Below, in pieces: positions 29,573 to 38,904 of a stretch of 64,000 bases of DNA. Each line of letters starts with the position of its first letter. Position 1 is the stretch's first letter. A program made the translations under genes and the position numbers. The notes under the pieces are model-generated. The model was given only the letters and a program-made list of their open reading frames with translations, had not been told where the DNA came from and did not search any database. This DNA is from an uncultured Campylobacter sp. (lineage in GTDB: Bacteria; Campylobacterota; Campylobacteria; Campylobacterales; Campylobacteraceae): the NCBI GenBank assembly GCA_945873855.1, contig CAMCEN010000003.1:1-64000 (forward strand), given 5' to 3'.

Positions 29573-31027
29573 TTACTCAAAAATTATTTCAAATTTAATT
29601 GGCTCAACAAGTTTTTTGATATTTGCCTTTAAAAGCGCTAGCTCGCTAGCACCACTAATGATTAAAACGCCAAGATGAAATCTAGCACTAACCCCAGCAT
29701 ACACACCAAGATTTCTAGCAAGCGCTAGTATGTAACATAGCCATTTTAGTGCCGTGATATTTAGATTTTTGCCCAAAATTATACCAGCAAACTCGCCCAA
29801 ATCAGCCTTGCTAAACTCTGTGCTATTTAGTTCGCAAATAGCAGCTATTGCACAAATTTGCTCGTGCGTGTAGCCATAGTTTAGCCCTGAGCGCACGATA
29901 TATGCGCTATTTTGCGCCTCGCTGTAGTATCCTATGGCACGCCCTGCGTTAAAAACCCTTGCTGCTGCGCTAAGCAAGCCTAATTCATACTCGCCAAGAG
30001 CGTGTAATGGAGCAAGTTCTTTAAAAAGCAGCCTAGAAAAACGCACAATAGGTGCATTATCAATCACGCAAAAACGCTCACTAAGGCTTTTTAAGCTAGG
30101 ATTAAAACCCTTTGGAAAGCGCATACTAGGACGCAAAATCGTTCGCAAAAATAATCCCTCACGCACGCCAACACCACTTGTAATCACGCTTTTTGCCCCA
30201 GCAAAAGCACATAAAGCATCAAAAATGCTAGCCCCACCAGTAATGGTATCAAAACGCTCTTTTTTTATACAAAGTTCTTTTAAATCATTTGGCTTAGCAT
30301 TAGCGATTTTTTTGATAAAAGCACCTTCTTTTCTTAGCTCATAGCAAAAGCCATGAAGCACCTTATAAGCGTAATTGCTACGCTCCATAATAGCCTTTGA
30401 AATCGCTCTTAGCGACCCGCCGATTGCTACGATTTGCTCACTTTTAAACTCACCATTAAGAGCGTTAATTTTATCTTTTATAAACTGCGTAGCACCTTTT
30501 AAATCGCCCTTGTCATAAAAAAGCTCTTTTAATCGCACTGTGCCTAGATTTAGCGAGGTTGCAGCTAGAATTTTGCCATTTTTTATGCGAGCAAGCTCAG
30601 TGCTGCCGCCGCCGATATCCACGCACAAAGCATCTTCTAGCGGCGGCAAAAGATTGCTTGCTGCTATGCCTCCAAGGCTAGCTTCTTCTTCGCCGCTAAT
30701 TACTTTCATAGCAATGCCTAGCTCGTTTTTTAATCTAGTTAAAAACACAGCTTTATTTGGCGCATCACGCAGGGCTGAGGTGCCGCCAGCAATGATTTTG
30801 CGGACTTTGTAAAGCTTTATGTAGGTTTTAAACTCACTTAGTGCTTCAAGCACCTCTGCCATGGCTGCGTTTTGTAGCATGCCGCCATTTTCGTATGCGC
30901 CGTGCCCTAAGCGCACCTTTACTTTATACTCACGCAGGATAAAAAACCCAAGCCTGCTTGTGCGCTCAAAAATCGCTAGTCTGGCTGAGTTTGAGCCAAG
31001 ATCAATTACTGCTATTCTTTTTGACAT
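29573..31027 (-). CDS. Exopolyphosphatase / pppGpp phosphohydrolase (Ppx/GppA)
   Basis: Degrades polyphosphate or converts pppGpp to ppGpp. ASKHA phosphatase motifs: AVIDLGSNSARLAIFE (residues 5-20), GEEEASLGGIAA, CVDIGGGSTELARI and AIGGSLRAISKAIM. A C-terminal helical HD-like part completes 484 residues. Single gene, with tRNA-Asn downstream on the opposite strand. Confidence 0.92.
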   Translation of the reverse strand: MSKRIAVIDLGSNSARLAIFERTSRLGFFILREYKVKVRLGHGAYENGGMLQNAAMAEVLEALSEFKTYIKLYKVRKIIAGGTSALRDAPNKAVFLTRLKNELGIAMKVISGEEEASLGGIAASNLLPPLEDALCVDIGGGSTELARIKNGKILAATSLNLGTVRLKELFYDKGDLKGATQFIKDKINALNGEFKSEQIVAIGGSLRAISKAIMERSNYAYKVLHGFCYELRKEGAFIKKIANAKPNDLKELCIKKERFDTITGGASIFDALCAFAGAKSVITSGVGVREGLFLRTILRPSMRFPKGFNPSLKSLSERFCVIDNAPIVRFSRLLFKELAPLHALGEYELGLLSAAARVFNAGRAIGYYSEAQNSAYIVRSGLNYGYTHEQICAIAAICELNSTEFSKADLGEFAGIILGKNLNITALKWLCYILALARNLGVYAGVSARFHLGVLIISGASELALLKANIKKLVEPIKFEIIFE

Positions 31028-31091
31028 TTTTATCCTTTTTTGTATTTTTTTACTTAAAATTACCTAATTTTTTAATGCTAATCTAGAATTC

Positions 31092-32333
31092 TTAAGATAT
31101 TTTAAGCAAAAGCCTAGCCACAGCCCCACTTTTGCCATCATCTCTATTTAGCACGCTAATTTGCGCTCCCATCGCATTTGCAGCGTTTTTAGCCACAAAA
31201 AGCCCCAGCCCTGACCCACCAGCCTTGCCATAGCGTTTAAAAGGCGCAAAAATATCTTTGTTCTCATCAATACCACAGCCCTCATCGCTAACGCTGATTT
31301 CAAGTATATTATCAAGCAGTTTTGTCTCTACTTTTACCTCTGAGCCCTCAGGGGAAAATTTTAGCGCATTTTGTAAAAAATTTTGCATAATATGTGTAAA
31401 AAGTGTGGTTTGTATGCTTATTTTTAGACTTTTTGGGCTAAAACTAGTACTAAGGCTTTTGCCTTCTTTTTTAGCAAGGGCTTTAAAACTCTCGCAAATT
31501 TCGCCTAAAAATGCGATTATATCAGTATTAACAGGCTTTTCAAACTGCGCTGCTTCCCCGCGCCCGATTTGTAAAATCGCACTTACCATCTTATTCATTT
31601 GATCAATGCTTTTTATATTTTGTTCTAGTGCCCCACAATACTGCTCTTTTGGTCTATCTTTTAGCAAGGTTACTTCGTTTTTGGTTTTCATGACAGCTAG
31701 CGGTGTTTTTAGCTCGTGCGCTGCGCCTATAAATAGCTCTTTTTGGCTTAGCGCGTAAGCTTCAATTCTTTCTATAAGGCGGTTTATACTCTTTGCTAAG
31801 GGTTCAAACTCACTTGGCACCTGCGTGCTTTCCACGCCTTTTAGGCTGTGTTCGTTCAGTTTAGATAGCTTTAAAGCAAGCGCACGCACAGGCAAAACTA
31901 GAATTCTAGATAAAAATAGCGCATAAAAAAGTATAAGAAAAATTGCAGTAGCGTTTATAAAAATGATATTTGAGAGAATTTGCGCTGTGATTTGGCTATA
32001 TTCTTTGGTATTTTTATCTATTATCAAAGTTCCGTAGCTTGTAGGGTAGTGTAGCTGTGTGGAGCTTTTGTCTTTATTATAGCTAAAATATGGTTTTTGT
32101 ATTTTTGTCTCATCTACGCTGATTTTTACATCTGGGATTTTGCTTTGTAGGGCGTAGAGTTTTGAGCGAGGTTCTAAGTCTTTTGCTATGCGGTTTAGGC
32201 TAATAGCTACATTTTCAAATATTGAAATTTCAATGTAGTGGTAGAGAATTCCAGAAAAAATCGCAATTAGCATAGCCCCAGCTATAGCTAATTGCAATAT
32301 AAATCTAGCCCTTAGGCTTTTTTGGGAAAGCAA
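31092..32333 (-). CDS. Sensor histidine kinase
   Basis: Two membrane helices (about residues 10-33 and 122-146) flank a ~90-residue periplasmic sensor. HAMP-like linker, then H-box FIGAAHELKTPLAVMKTKNEV with phospho-acceptor His, N-box TIFTHIMQNFLQNALKFSPEG, G1 ISVSDEGCGIDE and G2 GSGLGLFVAKNA. 413 residues. Overlaps its response regulator by 22 nt. By size and order it could match C. jejuni CprS or DccS, but the sensor domain is too variable to decide. Confidence 0.93.
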   Translation of the reverse strand: MLSQKSLRARFILQLAIAGAMLIAIFSGILYHYIEISIFENVAISLNRIAKDLEPRSKLYALQSKIPDVKISVDETKIQKPYFSYNKDKSSTQLHYPTSYGTLIIDKNTKEYSQITAQILSNIIFINATAIFLILFYALFLSRILVLPVRALALKLSKLNEHSLKGVESTQVPSEFEPLAKSINRLIERIEAYALSQKELFIGAAHELKTPLAVMKTKNEVTLLKDRPKEQYCGALEQNIKSIDQMNKMVSAILQIGRGEAAQFEKPVNTDIIAFLGEICESFKALAKKEGKSLSTSFSPKSLKISIQTTLFTHIMQNFLQNALKFSPEGSEVKVETKLLDNILEISVSDEGCGIDENKDIFAPFKRYGKAGGSGLGLFVAKNAANAMGAQISVLNRDDGKSGAVARLLLKIS

Positions 32334-32983
32334 AATCTATATCCACGGCGACGAACTGTCTCAATAGTAGAGATGCCAAGTGGTTTGTCCATTTTTTGGC
32401 GGATTTGGTTTATTGCTACTTCAATTACATTTGGAGTTACTAGCTCTGGTTCTTCCCAGATAGCATCTAGTAGTTGTTCTTTGCTAACGATTTGATCTGA
32501 GTGGCGAGCAAGGTGAGTTAGCACCTCAAAAGGCTTGCCTTTTAGCTCTATTTCTTTTTCTTTGTAGATGATTTTTTCTTCATCTGGGTCTATGATAAGC
32601 TCGTCAATTCTAATAACACTTGTGCCACCAAAGCGCAGTCTAGCCTCCAATCTGGCTACTAAAACATCAAAATCAAAAGGCTTTTTGATATAATCATCAG
32701 CTCCAGCTTTTAGAGCTGTGATTTCGCTTTGTTTGTCGTCTTTGGCTGAGAGTATGACTACTGGAGTGCGTGGGCTTTTGCGCTTTACAACTTCGATTAG
32801 GTCTGTGCCATCGCCATCTTCAAGCATCCAATCACACAGCACCAAATCATAATTGCGAATGCCTATATAATACTCAGCGTCTTTGTAACTCTCGCTAGTA
32901 TCTGTTTGAAAACCACACTCACTAAGTCCGTCTAGAAGTGTTTTATTTAGAGTTGATTCGTCTTCTACAACTAGAATTCTCAT
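32312..32983 (-). CDS. OmpR-family response regulator
   Basis: Receiver domain with acidic pocket ED (residues 7-8), phospho-acceptor DWMLEDGDG (Asp about 52), ILSAKDD and K in YIKKPFD. The C-terminal winged helix ends with TIETVRRRGYRFCF. 223 residues. Partner of the overlapping histidine kinase. The first codons (ATGAGAATTCTAGTTGTA) contain GAATTCTAG, a half of the palindrome, at the translation start. Confidence 0.95.
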   Translation of the reverse strand: MRILVVEDESTLNKTLLDGLSECGFQTDTSESYKDAEYYIGIRNYDLVLCDWMLEDGDGTDLIEVVKRKSPRTPVVILSAKDDKQSEITALKAGADDYIKKPFDFDVLVARLEARLRFGGTSVIRIDELIIDPDEEKIIYKEKEIELKGKPFEVLTHLARHSDQIVSKEQLLDAIWEEPELVTPNVIEVAINQIRQKMDKPLGISTIETVRRRGYRFCFPKKA

Positions 32984-33060
32984 TTTATTCCTTATTTAAA
33001 AATGTTTCTGCAATTCTATCATAAAATTTAAGGAAAAATTCAATTTTTTTTAAATTTATT

Positions 33061-33390
33061 TTAATAAACTACTTTTTTGCTTAGCGAAGGTGTGCTTTTA
33101 TAAGGCTTTGCTAGCATTTTAAAAATTTGCGGTTTTGAGATTTTTAGCTTAAACTTTTTGATTTTTGGGAATTCTTTTGCTAGATTTTTCTCAAAAAATG
33201 CTAAAGCATCCTCTAAATAAATAAATTTTTGCTGCTTAAAAGAAGCATAAATATACTCACTAATTAAGCTATAATCAATAAACTCACTTGTCTTTGCGCT
33301 TAGCTTTAAAGAGATTTTTTGCTTTTTAACTCTTTCAAAGCTAAGCACGCCCACCACGCACTTAAAGCGCATTTTTAGACTGATTTTCAT
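33061..33390 (-). CDS. folB: Dihydroneopterin aldolase-like protein (FolB)
   Basis: 109 residues with FolB-type pattern FKCVVGVLSFERVKKQKISLKLSA, FIDYSLISEYIYASFKQQKFIYLEDALAFFEKNL and KLKISKPQIF. FolB cleaves dihydroneopterin in folate synthesis. Overlaps the plsY stop by 4 nt, implying coupled translation. Divergent enough that catalytic activity should be regarded as probable only. Confidence 0.78.
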   Translation of the reverse strand: MKISLKMRFKCVVGVLSFERVKKQKISLKLSAKTSEFIDYSLISEYIYASFKQQKFIYLEDALAFFEKNLAKEFPKIKKFKLKISKPQIFKMLAKPYKSTPSLSKKVVY

Positions 33391-34001
33391 ATTACTTTTT
33401 TCTCCTTGCCAGTTATTAAGCGCAAGATATTCCCCCAGTGTTTATAGACAATGATAAAGCAGATGATAAGCACCGGTGCATGCGTATTTATAACCTCGAT
33501 TTGTGGGTGGATGATAAACGAACTGGCTATAAAAACCACAAGTGCGCCCAGGCTAGCAAGCGAGCTGATTTTTAACACCTTACCCACTACAAACCACACA
33601 ATCAGCGCAAGTATAACCTCAAGTGGCAAGAAAAATATCATTACTCCAGCCCCGGTCGCTATGCCCTTACCGCCATTAAATAACAAATACGGTGAAAAGC
33701 AATGTCCAATTACTGCTAAAACTGCCATCGCCCAAAGCACGCTATCACCTAACCCAAAGCAGAATTTTGCCACCACAAGCGGCACTAGTCCTTTTAGCGC
33801 ATCAAGGGCGATTGTAGCGATACTAAGCTTTTTTGCTAGGGCAGGATTGCTTTCTTTTACCACACGCAAGACATTTGTAGCGCCTATGCTGCCGCTACCT
33901 GCGCTTCTTATATCAACCTTAGCAAAAAGCCTTGCTAACACCAGCCCAAAAGGAACTGCTGCTAAAAAATAAGCTATTAAATAAAAAACTATATTTATCA
34001 T
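33387..34001 (-). CDS. plsY: Acyl-phosphate:glycerol-3-phosphate acyltransferase PlsY
   Basis: First acylation of glycerol-3-phosphate in phospholipid synthesis at the inner membrane. Conserved PlsY motifs: IRSAGSGSIGATNVLRVV (motif 1), GHCFSPYLLFNGGKGIATGAGV (motif 2) and KHWGNILRLITGKE near the end. Five hydrophobic helices, 204 residues. Confidence 0.95.
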   Translation of the reverse strand: MINIVFYLIAYFLAAVPFGLVLARLFAKVDIRSAGSGSIGATNVLRVVKESNPALAKKLSIATIALDALKGLVPLVVAKFCFGLGDSVLWAMAVLAVIGHCFSPYLLFNGGKGIATGAGVMIFFLPLEVILALIVWFVVGKVLKISSLASLGALVVFIASSFIIHPQIEVINTHAPVLIICFIIVYKHWGNILRLITGKEKKVI

Positions 34002-34047
34002 TTTTATCCTTTTATTATTAGCGAATTCTAGAATTTTTAATTAAATT

Positions 34048-35163
34048 CTATAAAAAATCTTGCGCTTTTTTGCTTAGTTCATCTAGAGTTTCTTTTTGCC
34101 TTATATCAGTGTAGGCAAAAATATCGCTCATACAAGGCTGAGTGGTATCTGTTATTTTACAGCAGTAGCGCATCGTGCCTTGATAGTTTAGGGCTATTAC
34201 TAGCTCTAGATTTAGGCTGATTTGCTTTAAAGTGCCTGCGATTTCTAGATTAAAAATCGCCTTTAGCTTTGAGCCAGCCTGCAGCTTTAATCCATCAGCG
34301 CAAATCGCACCAAGCCCACCACGGCTAATGTCAAAAAGCTGAGCATCTATGCGCTTATCATCACAAAGCAAGCTAACAGGAGTTAGTTTTGATGGTTGGA
34401 GACGAGGATGTGCCCTTAAAAGTGCAGCTGTTTTCGTGCTGCGGCGAAAGGGCTCTAGCATCACCACACCTGCACCAAAATTAAAGTTTAAGACCCTACA
34501 CTCAATATCTGAGCTGATATTTCCCCCTTTTAGGATAAAGGCTGAGCCTTCTTCTTTTATGGCTAGAAGTTGGATTAATTCTGTTTTTAGGCTTAGTTTT
34601 TCATTTTCAATATCTGTGATTTTGGCTTTGTTTTTAATCGGCACGCCTTTATATAGGTTTAGCAGCCAAAGCTCGCTTTCTTTTGCGGCTTTTAGCTCCC
34701 AGAAAATATCGCCAAAAACCAAGGTATTTGCGCCATCAAAGCTGATTGTATTTGTTTGGATTTGCTCTTCTTGCCCTACTTTTTCTATCACTATATCTTC
34801 ATCTAGTCCAAAGTCATCGTTAAAGCGCGAAATAGCCGCTTCTAGCGTATTTTCAAAGCGAGGTTCTTTTTCTTTGAAATTCTTTTTAAAATCTAAAATA
34901 GAGTTTTTTAGTATATATTTTGCTAGTTTTTCATCTTTATTTAAGCAAGTTTTTAGGCCATCAAGCACGCTTTTTGCGCTAGTCCCATAGCCTATAATAG
35001 CCCTAAAAGCCACTCTCATCGCAGATTCAAAGTCATCTGGGTCTGCGTAAAAATCTTGTTCTTTTAGTAGTGATTTTGCTTTTTTTACAAAGTCTATCTC
35101 ACACTCATCAAGTAGTGTTTCGCATTGTAAAATCAGGCTCTCGTAACCTTCATATTTTTGCAT
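34048..35163 (-). CDS. PilZ-domain protein with helical N-terminus
   Basis: 371 residues. The first ~200 are charged and helical without recognised domain. The rest resembles a PilZ fold: RAHPRLQPSK (RxxxR-like arginines) and later DISRGGLGAICADG (the [D/N]xSxxG motif), the two sites that bind cyclic di-GMP in family members. It may couple a nucleotide signal to motility or envelope function; binding itself is inferred. Monocistronic. Confidence 0.8.
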   Translation of the reverse strand: MQKYEGYESLILQCETLLDECEIDFVKKAKSLLKEQDFYADPDDFESAMRVAFRAIIGYGTSAKSVLDGLKTCLNKDEKLAKYILKNSILDFKKNFKEKEPRFENTLEAAISRFNDDFGLDEDIVIEKVGQEEQIQTNTISFDGANTLVFGDIFWELKAAKESELWLLNLYKGVPIKNKAKITDIENEKLSLKTELIQLLAIKEEGSAFILKGGNISSDIECRVLNFNFGAGVVMLEPFRRSTKTAALLRAHPRLQPSKLTPVSLLCDDKRIDAQLFDISRGGLGAICADGLKLQAGSKLKAIFNLEIAGTLKQISLNLELVIALNYQGTMRYCCKITDTTQPCMSDIFAYTDIRQKETLDELSKKAQDFL

Positions 35164-35265
35164 ATTTGTCCCATAAATTTACTTTTAGGGCTAGATTTTA
35201 TCATAAATAAATTAAATTTAAAGTTAGGAATTCTAGAATTCTAGAATTCCTGGGGCTTAGGCATT

Positions 35266-36930
35266 TTAGTATTTTAGATCAAACACCGCTGTGCCTATAG
35301 TCATCACGATAGCTGTGATTAAGAAAATTGAGATGATATTTAGCCAAAAACCAGCTTTTATCATATCCTTTATCCGCACATATCCTGAGCCGTAGGCTAT
35401 GGCATTTGGCGGAGTTGCCACTGGTAGCATAAAGGCACAAGTCGCAGCCAAAGCTACTGGTATAGCAAAAAGTAGAACATTATGCTCTGTATATCCAAGT
35501 CCGCCTGCTACGCCTATGATTACAGGGATGAAAGCAGCTGCGGTGGCTGTATTTGATGTGATTTCTGTTAAGAAAATAACAAGCGCAGTAACTGCTAGTA
35601 TGACTATAACCATAGGTAGTATGCTAAGGCTGCTTACTTGTTCGCCTATCCATAGGCTAAGACCGGTTTTGCCAAACTGCGCTGAGAGAGCTAGACCGCC
35701 TCCAAATAGTAGCAAAATATCCCACGGCAGGTGTTTTGCTGTATTCCAGTCTATTAGACGCTCGCCGCTGCTGTTTGCTGGGATGATAAATAATATTATT
35801 GCCACGCTCATTGCTATTATTGAATCAAGAGAACCGATTTTGATACCATAGCTTTTAAAGATAAAGCCAAGGAAAACCCAGCAAAACGCTGCTAAAAAGA
35901 ACACAATAGCCACAAGCTTTTCAGGTGTGCTAAATGAACCAAGCTTAGCAAGTTCAGCTCTTATAACCTCTTTACCGCCTGGGATTTCTTTTATCTCAGG
36001 TGGAAATAGCACATATACTAGCAATGCCCAGCACGCAGCTAGTAGCACTATGCTAAGCGGAACGCCCATTAGCATCCACTCACCAAAGCCGATTTCAATA
36101 CCCATATCTTTCATATTTCCTAGCAAAATCGCATTTGGCGGCGTGCCTATTAGTGTGCCAAGCGAGCCAAGAGATGCAGCGTAAGCAATGCCTAGCATAA
36201 GCGCAATGCCAAAGTTTGAGCGAAAGGCTTTTGTTTTGTCTTTTACCTCTTGGACTACATCTTTGCCTTTATGCATGATGGCATTCATCGCACCACCTTG
36301 CGTGCTTTGGCGCACAGCATCATCATCTAGCACCTGTGTAGCCTCTACGCTGGCTGATTGTGGGATATTTGCGTTGCCTACTAGTTTTTCTACTAGATAT
36401 AGCACGCTTAGACCCACAGGCAGCATCATTACAGCAGTTGCTGTGTTGCTAACCCACATAGAGATAAAGCCAGTTGCTACCATAAATCCAGCTATAAGCC
36501 GCTTAGGGCTAGTGCCGATTAGTAGCACGATTCCAAGGGCTATGCGTATGTGCAAGTTCCACTTTTGCATAGCAAGGGCAAGCACAAAGCCTCCCATAAA
36601 TAGAAAAATCGTATCGCTAGCATACGGCGTAACCGCACTTTTAAAGGTATCAACACCAAGGATAGGAAATAGCACCATAGGAAGTAGGGCAGTAGCAGGC
36701 AGAGCAATAGCCTCTGTCATCCACCAAATACCCATTAGCACAGCCACAGCCGCTACTATGGCGATACCATTTGTGTTTAGCTTTTTTGCCCCAGCAGCTG
36801 CTTGGGCTACCTCGCCAGCATTGCTAGGCATGAGATAATACACAGCAATAGCTGCGATTATACCGATGAAAAGTCCGTAGATTTGAACCAAATTGGTCTT
36901 TTTATCTACTGGCACTTGGGAATTTTGCAT
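35266..36930 (-). CDS. DASS-family anion:sodium symporter (SLC13/CitT type)
   Basis: 554 residues with about eleven to twelve hydrophobic helices. Two SNT-type signatures typical of dicarboxylate/sulfate:Na symporters are WVSNTATAVMMLPVG and FLTEITSNTATAAAFIPVI; also MLPVATPPNAIAYGSG. It probably imports C4-dicarboxylates (succinate, malate), a main carbon source for this genus; sulfate is an alternative. A charged insertion between helices (about residues 200-240) is cytoplasmic. Monocistronic. Confidence 0.9.
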   Translation of the reverse strand: MQNSQVPVDKKTNLVQIYGLFIGIIAAIAVYYLMPSNAGEVAQAAAGAKKLNTNGIAIVAAVAVLMGIWWMTEAIALPATALLPMVLFPILGVDTFKSAVTPYASDTIFLFMGGFVLALAMQKWNLHIRIALGIVLLIGTSPKRLIAGFMVATGFISMWVSNTATAVMMLPVGLSVLYLVEKLVGNANIPQSASVEATQVLDDDAVRQSTQGGAMNAIMHKGKDVVQEVKDKTKAFRSNFGIALMLGIAYAASLGSLGTLIGTPPNAILLGNMKDMGIEIGFGEWMLMGVPLSIVLLAACWALLVYVLFPPEIKEIPGGKEVIRAELAKLGSFSTPEKLVAIVFFLAAFCWVFLGFIFKSYGIKIGSLDSIIAMSVAIILFIIPANSSGERLIDWNTAKHLPWDILLLFGGGLALSAQFGKTGLSLWIGEQVSSLSILPMVIVILAVTALVIFLTEITSNTATAAAFIPVIIGVAGGLGYTEHNVLLFAIPVALAATCAFMLPVATPPNAIAYGSGYVRIKDMIKAGFWLNIISIFLITAIVMTIGTAVFDLKY

Positions 36931-37059
36931 TTATTCTCCTTTTTTGATTTTGGCGAATTATAGCAATTTACTTAGCATTTACTAGCTAAAAAGTTTAAAT
37001 TTTATTTGCCAGTGTAGCGAAAAGTAACATTTAAGCTAAATTTTAGTTTAAAATATGTT

Positions 37060-37262
37060 AGGAATTCTAGAATTCCCTGCGTCATTGCTGGGCTTGCGAA
37101 GCAATCTTTAAGGAATTCTAAATTTATCCTTGGAATTCTAGATTTTATTTAGGGAATTTTAGGGAATTCTAGATTTTGCCTTAGGAATTCTAGAATTCCC
37201 TGTCATCCCCCAGCTTGACTGGGGGATCTCATCTCAGAGAATTCTAGGGAATTCTAAAGTAT
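37060..37262. repeat. Mixed repeat block downstream of comF
   Basis: Palindrome copies interleaved with two other modules: GTCATTGCTGGGCTTGCGAAGCAATC (37082-37107, a degenerate GTCATTGCGAGGGAGC-type element) and GTCATCCCCCAGCTTGACTGGGGGAT (37202-37227), an inverted repeat with arms ATCCCCCAG / CTGGGGGAT. Both modules recur at 54.2-54.5 kb. Confidence 0.8.
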
Positions 37263-37316
37263 TTCTAGCAAATTCCAACTCGCGCTGCCCTTTAAACTTC
37301 GCGGTAGCGGCAGTTA

Positions 37317-37555
37317 AAAACAAGGCTCCAAGATTGCGCGTTTAGTGTGTTAAAAGCACAGCGCAGACTAGCCGTGGAGAGACGTTTACGGCAGTGATTT
37401 AAAATTTTTCGTGCCGATTTTTCAAGGCAGCTGCCGCAGACCCAACGGGTTGCGTAGCAAAAAAATGGTGCGAAAAATTTTAAAAGGCGATGGGCTCTCA
37501 AGCTGTGATTTTAGCACAATAAATGCGCAAGCCAGCCTATAAAAACCCAGCCAAA
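37317..37555. other. Long imperfect palindrome A (structured element)
   Basis: Outer arms GCGCGTTTAGTGTGTTAAAA (37336-37355) and TTTTAGCACAATAAATGCGC (37509-37528) pair over about 20 bp. An inner pair is AAAATTTTTCGTGCC / GGTGCGAAAAATTTT. Conserved blocks ACAAGGCTCCAAGATT, ACTAGCCGTGGAG and GGGCTCTCAAGCT are shared with the element at 50.9 kb. No convincing coding sequence: the 69-codon minus-strand frame here follows the repeat and has no RBS. Together with the repeat block upstream it fills the 36931-37568 spacer. Confidence 0.65.
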
Positions 37556-37568
37556 CTAAAAAATAAAC

Positions 37569-38144
37569 TCACTCCCTAGCATCAGCTAGAACAATGCCAA
37601 AGAGCACCTCCCCGCCAGCATTTTCTACACATTCTTTTGCCTCTTTCATACTAAGCCCTGTTGTGATGATGTCATCTACTAGGATAACAGGCGCTTTTAA
37701 AGGCTTTAAAAGCTTAAAATTTCTAGGATTTTTTTGGCGATATTCTAGGCTTTTGCCAGCGTATTTGACCTCGCTCATAGCTTTTAGAGCATTTGGCAGA
37801 GGCGAGATTTGAGCGTTTTTTAGGGCTTTTGCGATGATTGCTGAGTGAGAGTAGCCGCTTTTTACATTATCATCTAATGCAATAGCGTGAATAAGTGGCT
37901 CACTAGGCAGATAAAAGCTCTGCGCAAAGCGTGAAATGCTAAGCTGGCAAAGGGCTTTAAAAACCCCAGAGCCACAAAGCTTGTGCTTGGTGCCAAGCAG
38001 GGCTGAAATCTCGCTATAAGCATAGAAATAAAACACTTCTAGCCCATCAATTAGCCTAGATTTTAGCGTATATGAGCTTAGGATATTTTGGCAAGTAGCA
38101 CAAAGCAGTCTAAGACAAAATCTACCGCACCCCAAGCAGCGCAT
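37569..38144 (-). CDS. comF: ComF family phosphoribosyltransferase-like protein
   Basis: 191 residues. N-terminal zinc-finger-like cysteines (MRCLGCGRFCLRLLCATC) and a type I PRTase core with the PRPP loop PVILVDDIITTGLSMKEA near residues 150-167. ComF homologues take part in natural transformation in several bacteria, including Campylobacterota; the enzymatic role is unclear. One codon-sized gap separates it from the upstream lipoprotein gene. Confidence 0.88.
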   Translation of the reverse strand: MRCLGCGRFCLRLLCATCQNILSSYTLKSRLIDGLEVFYFYAYSEISALLGTKHKLCGSGVFKALCQLSISRFAQSFYLPSEPLIHAIALDDNVKSGYSHSAIIAKALKNAQISPLPNALKAMSEVKYAGKSLEYRQKNPRNFKLLKPLKAPVILVDDIITTGLSMKEAKECVENAGGEVLFGIVLADARE

Positions 38145-38145
38145 T

Positions 38146-38700
38146 TTAGTTTATACTTGCTATTTCAGCAGCGCAGCGACTTGCTAGCTCGCTTAAAGTC
38201 TCTATGACAAAAGGCTCAAGGCTTTTTAAAGTAGGCAGCGGAGCAAAGCTAATCACCGGTTCGTTTAAGGTCTTTTTTACGCTTCTATCACCAAAGTTTG
38301 CGATGATTGTTATTTGTGAGTTTGCGTGCATATTCTTAGTGCCTATGCCAAAAATCTCGCTTTGAAATTTATCAATATTCACATTTACGCTAAAATCAGG
38401 CGTCTCATCAACCACTGCTATATCACGCTTTGCAAGCTCAGCAGTGAGAGCATTTTTCATCCAAGCCTCAAGCGCAGAAGTAGTAGAAATGCGACTTGTG
38501 ATATCTCCATCAGAGTTTTTTAGCACACCGATTGTGATTTTATCATCCCTTAGATCGCTCACACTAAGGCTGATATTTCGCCCAAGAATGCCGCTTTTGA
38601 CGCTATTTTGCGCTGGCAGGTCGATCGTAGTCTTTGCTGCGCAAGCAGAGAATATCACAGCCACCACAGCTGCAAAAAACAAGTTAAAAATCTTTTTCAT
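38146..38700 (-). CDS. YajG-like outer-membrane lipoprotein
   Basis: The lipoprotein leader ends IFSAC (Cys at about residue 20). The mature part reads GRNISLSVSDLRDDKITIGVLKNSDGDITSRISTTSALEAWMKNALTAELAKRD, the pattern of YajG-type lipoproteins. 184 residues. Function unknown; possibly co-transcribed with comF. Confidence 0.75.
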   Translation of the reverse strand: MKKIFNLFFAAVVAVIFSACAAKTTIDLPAQNSVKSGILGRNISLSVSDLRDDKITIGVLKNSDGDITSRISTTSALEAWMKNALTAELAKRDIAVVDETPDFSVNVNIDKFQSEIFGIGTKNMHANSQITIIANFGDRSVKKTLNEPVISFAPLPTLKSLEPFVIETLSELASRCAAEIASIN

Positions 38701-38737
38701 TTATTGTCCTTTAAAAAGTTTTGCTAATTTTAGCAGA

Positions 38738-38876
38738 TTTTTTAGGGAATTCTAGAATTCCCTAGCGAATTTTTTTCTGGGGGTTGCGGGGGTTTCTTTT
38801 AGGAATTCTAGAATTCCCTAGCGAATTCTAACTCGCACTGAGCTTTGATAAAATCTAGGGAATTCTAGAAAAATCT
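38738..38876. repeat. Palindromic repeats and G-rich module upstream of lepA
   Basis: Three full palindromes flank CTGGGGGTTGCGGGGGTTTC (38778-38797), a variant of the GGGGGTTAGGGGG module. The last palindrome is about 15 nt before the likely -10 (GCTATAAT, 38876-38883) of lepA. Confidence 0.8.
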
Positions 38877-38904
38877 GCTATAATTGCGCTTTTAAAGGAC
38901 AAAA

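Noticed and set aside
37292-37501. 69-codon minus-strand open frame
   Set aside because: It follows the inverted-repeat element A, has no RBS and an odd Cys/Arg-rich composition; structure explains the sequence better.
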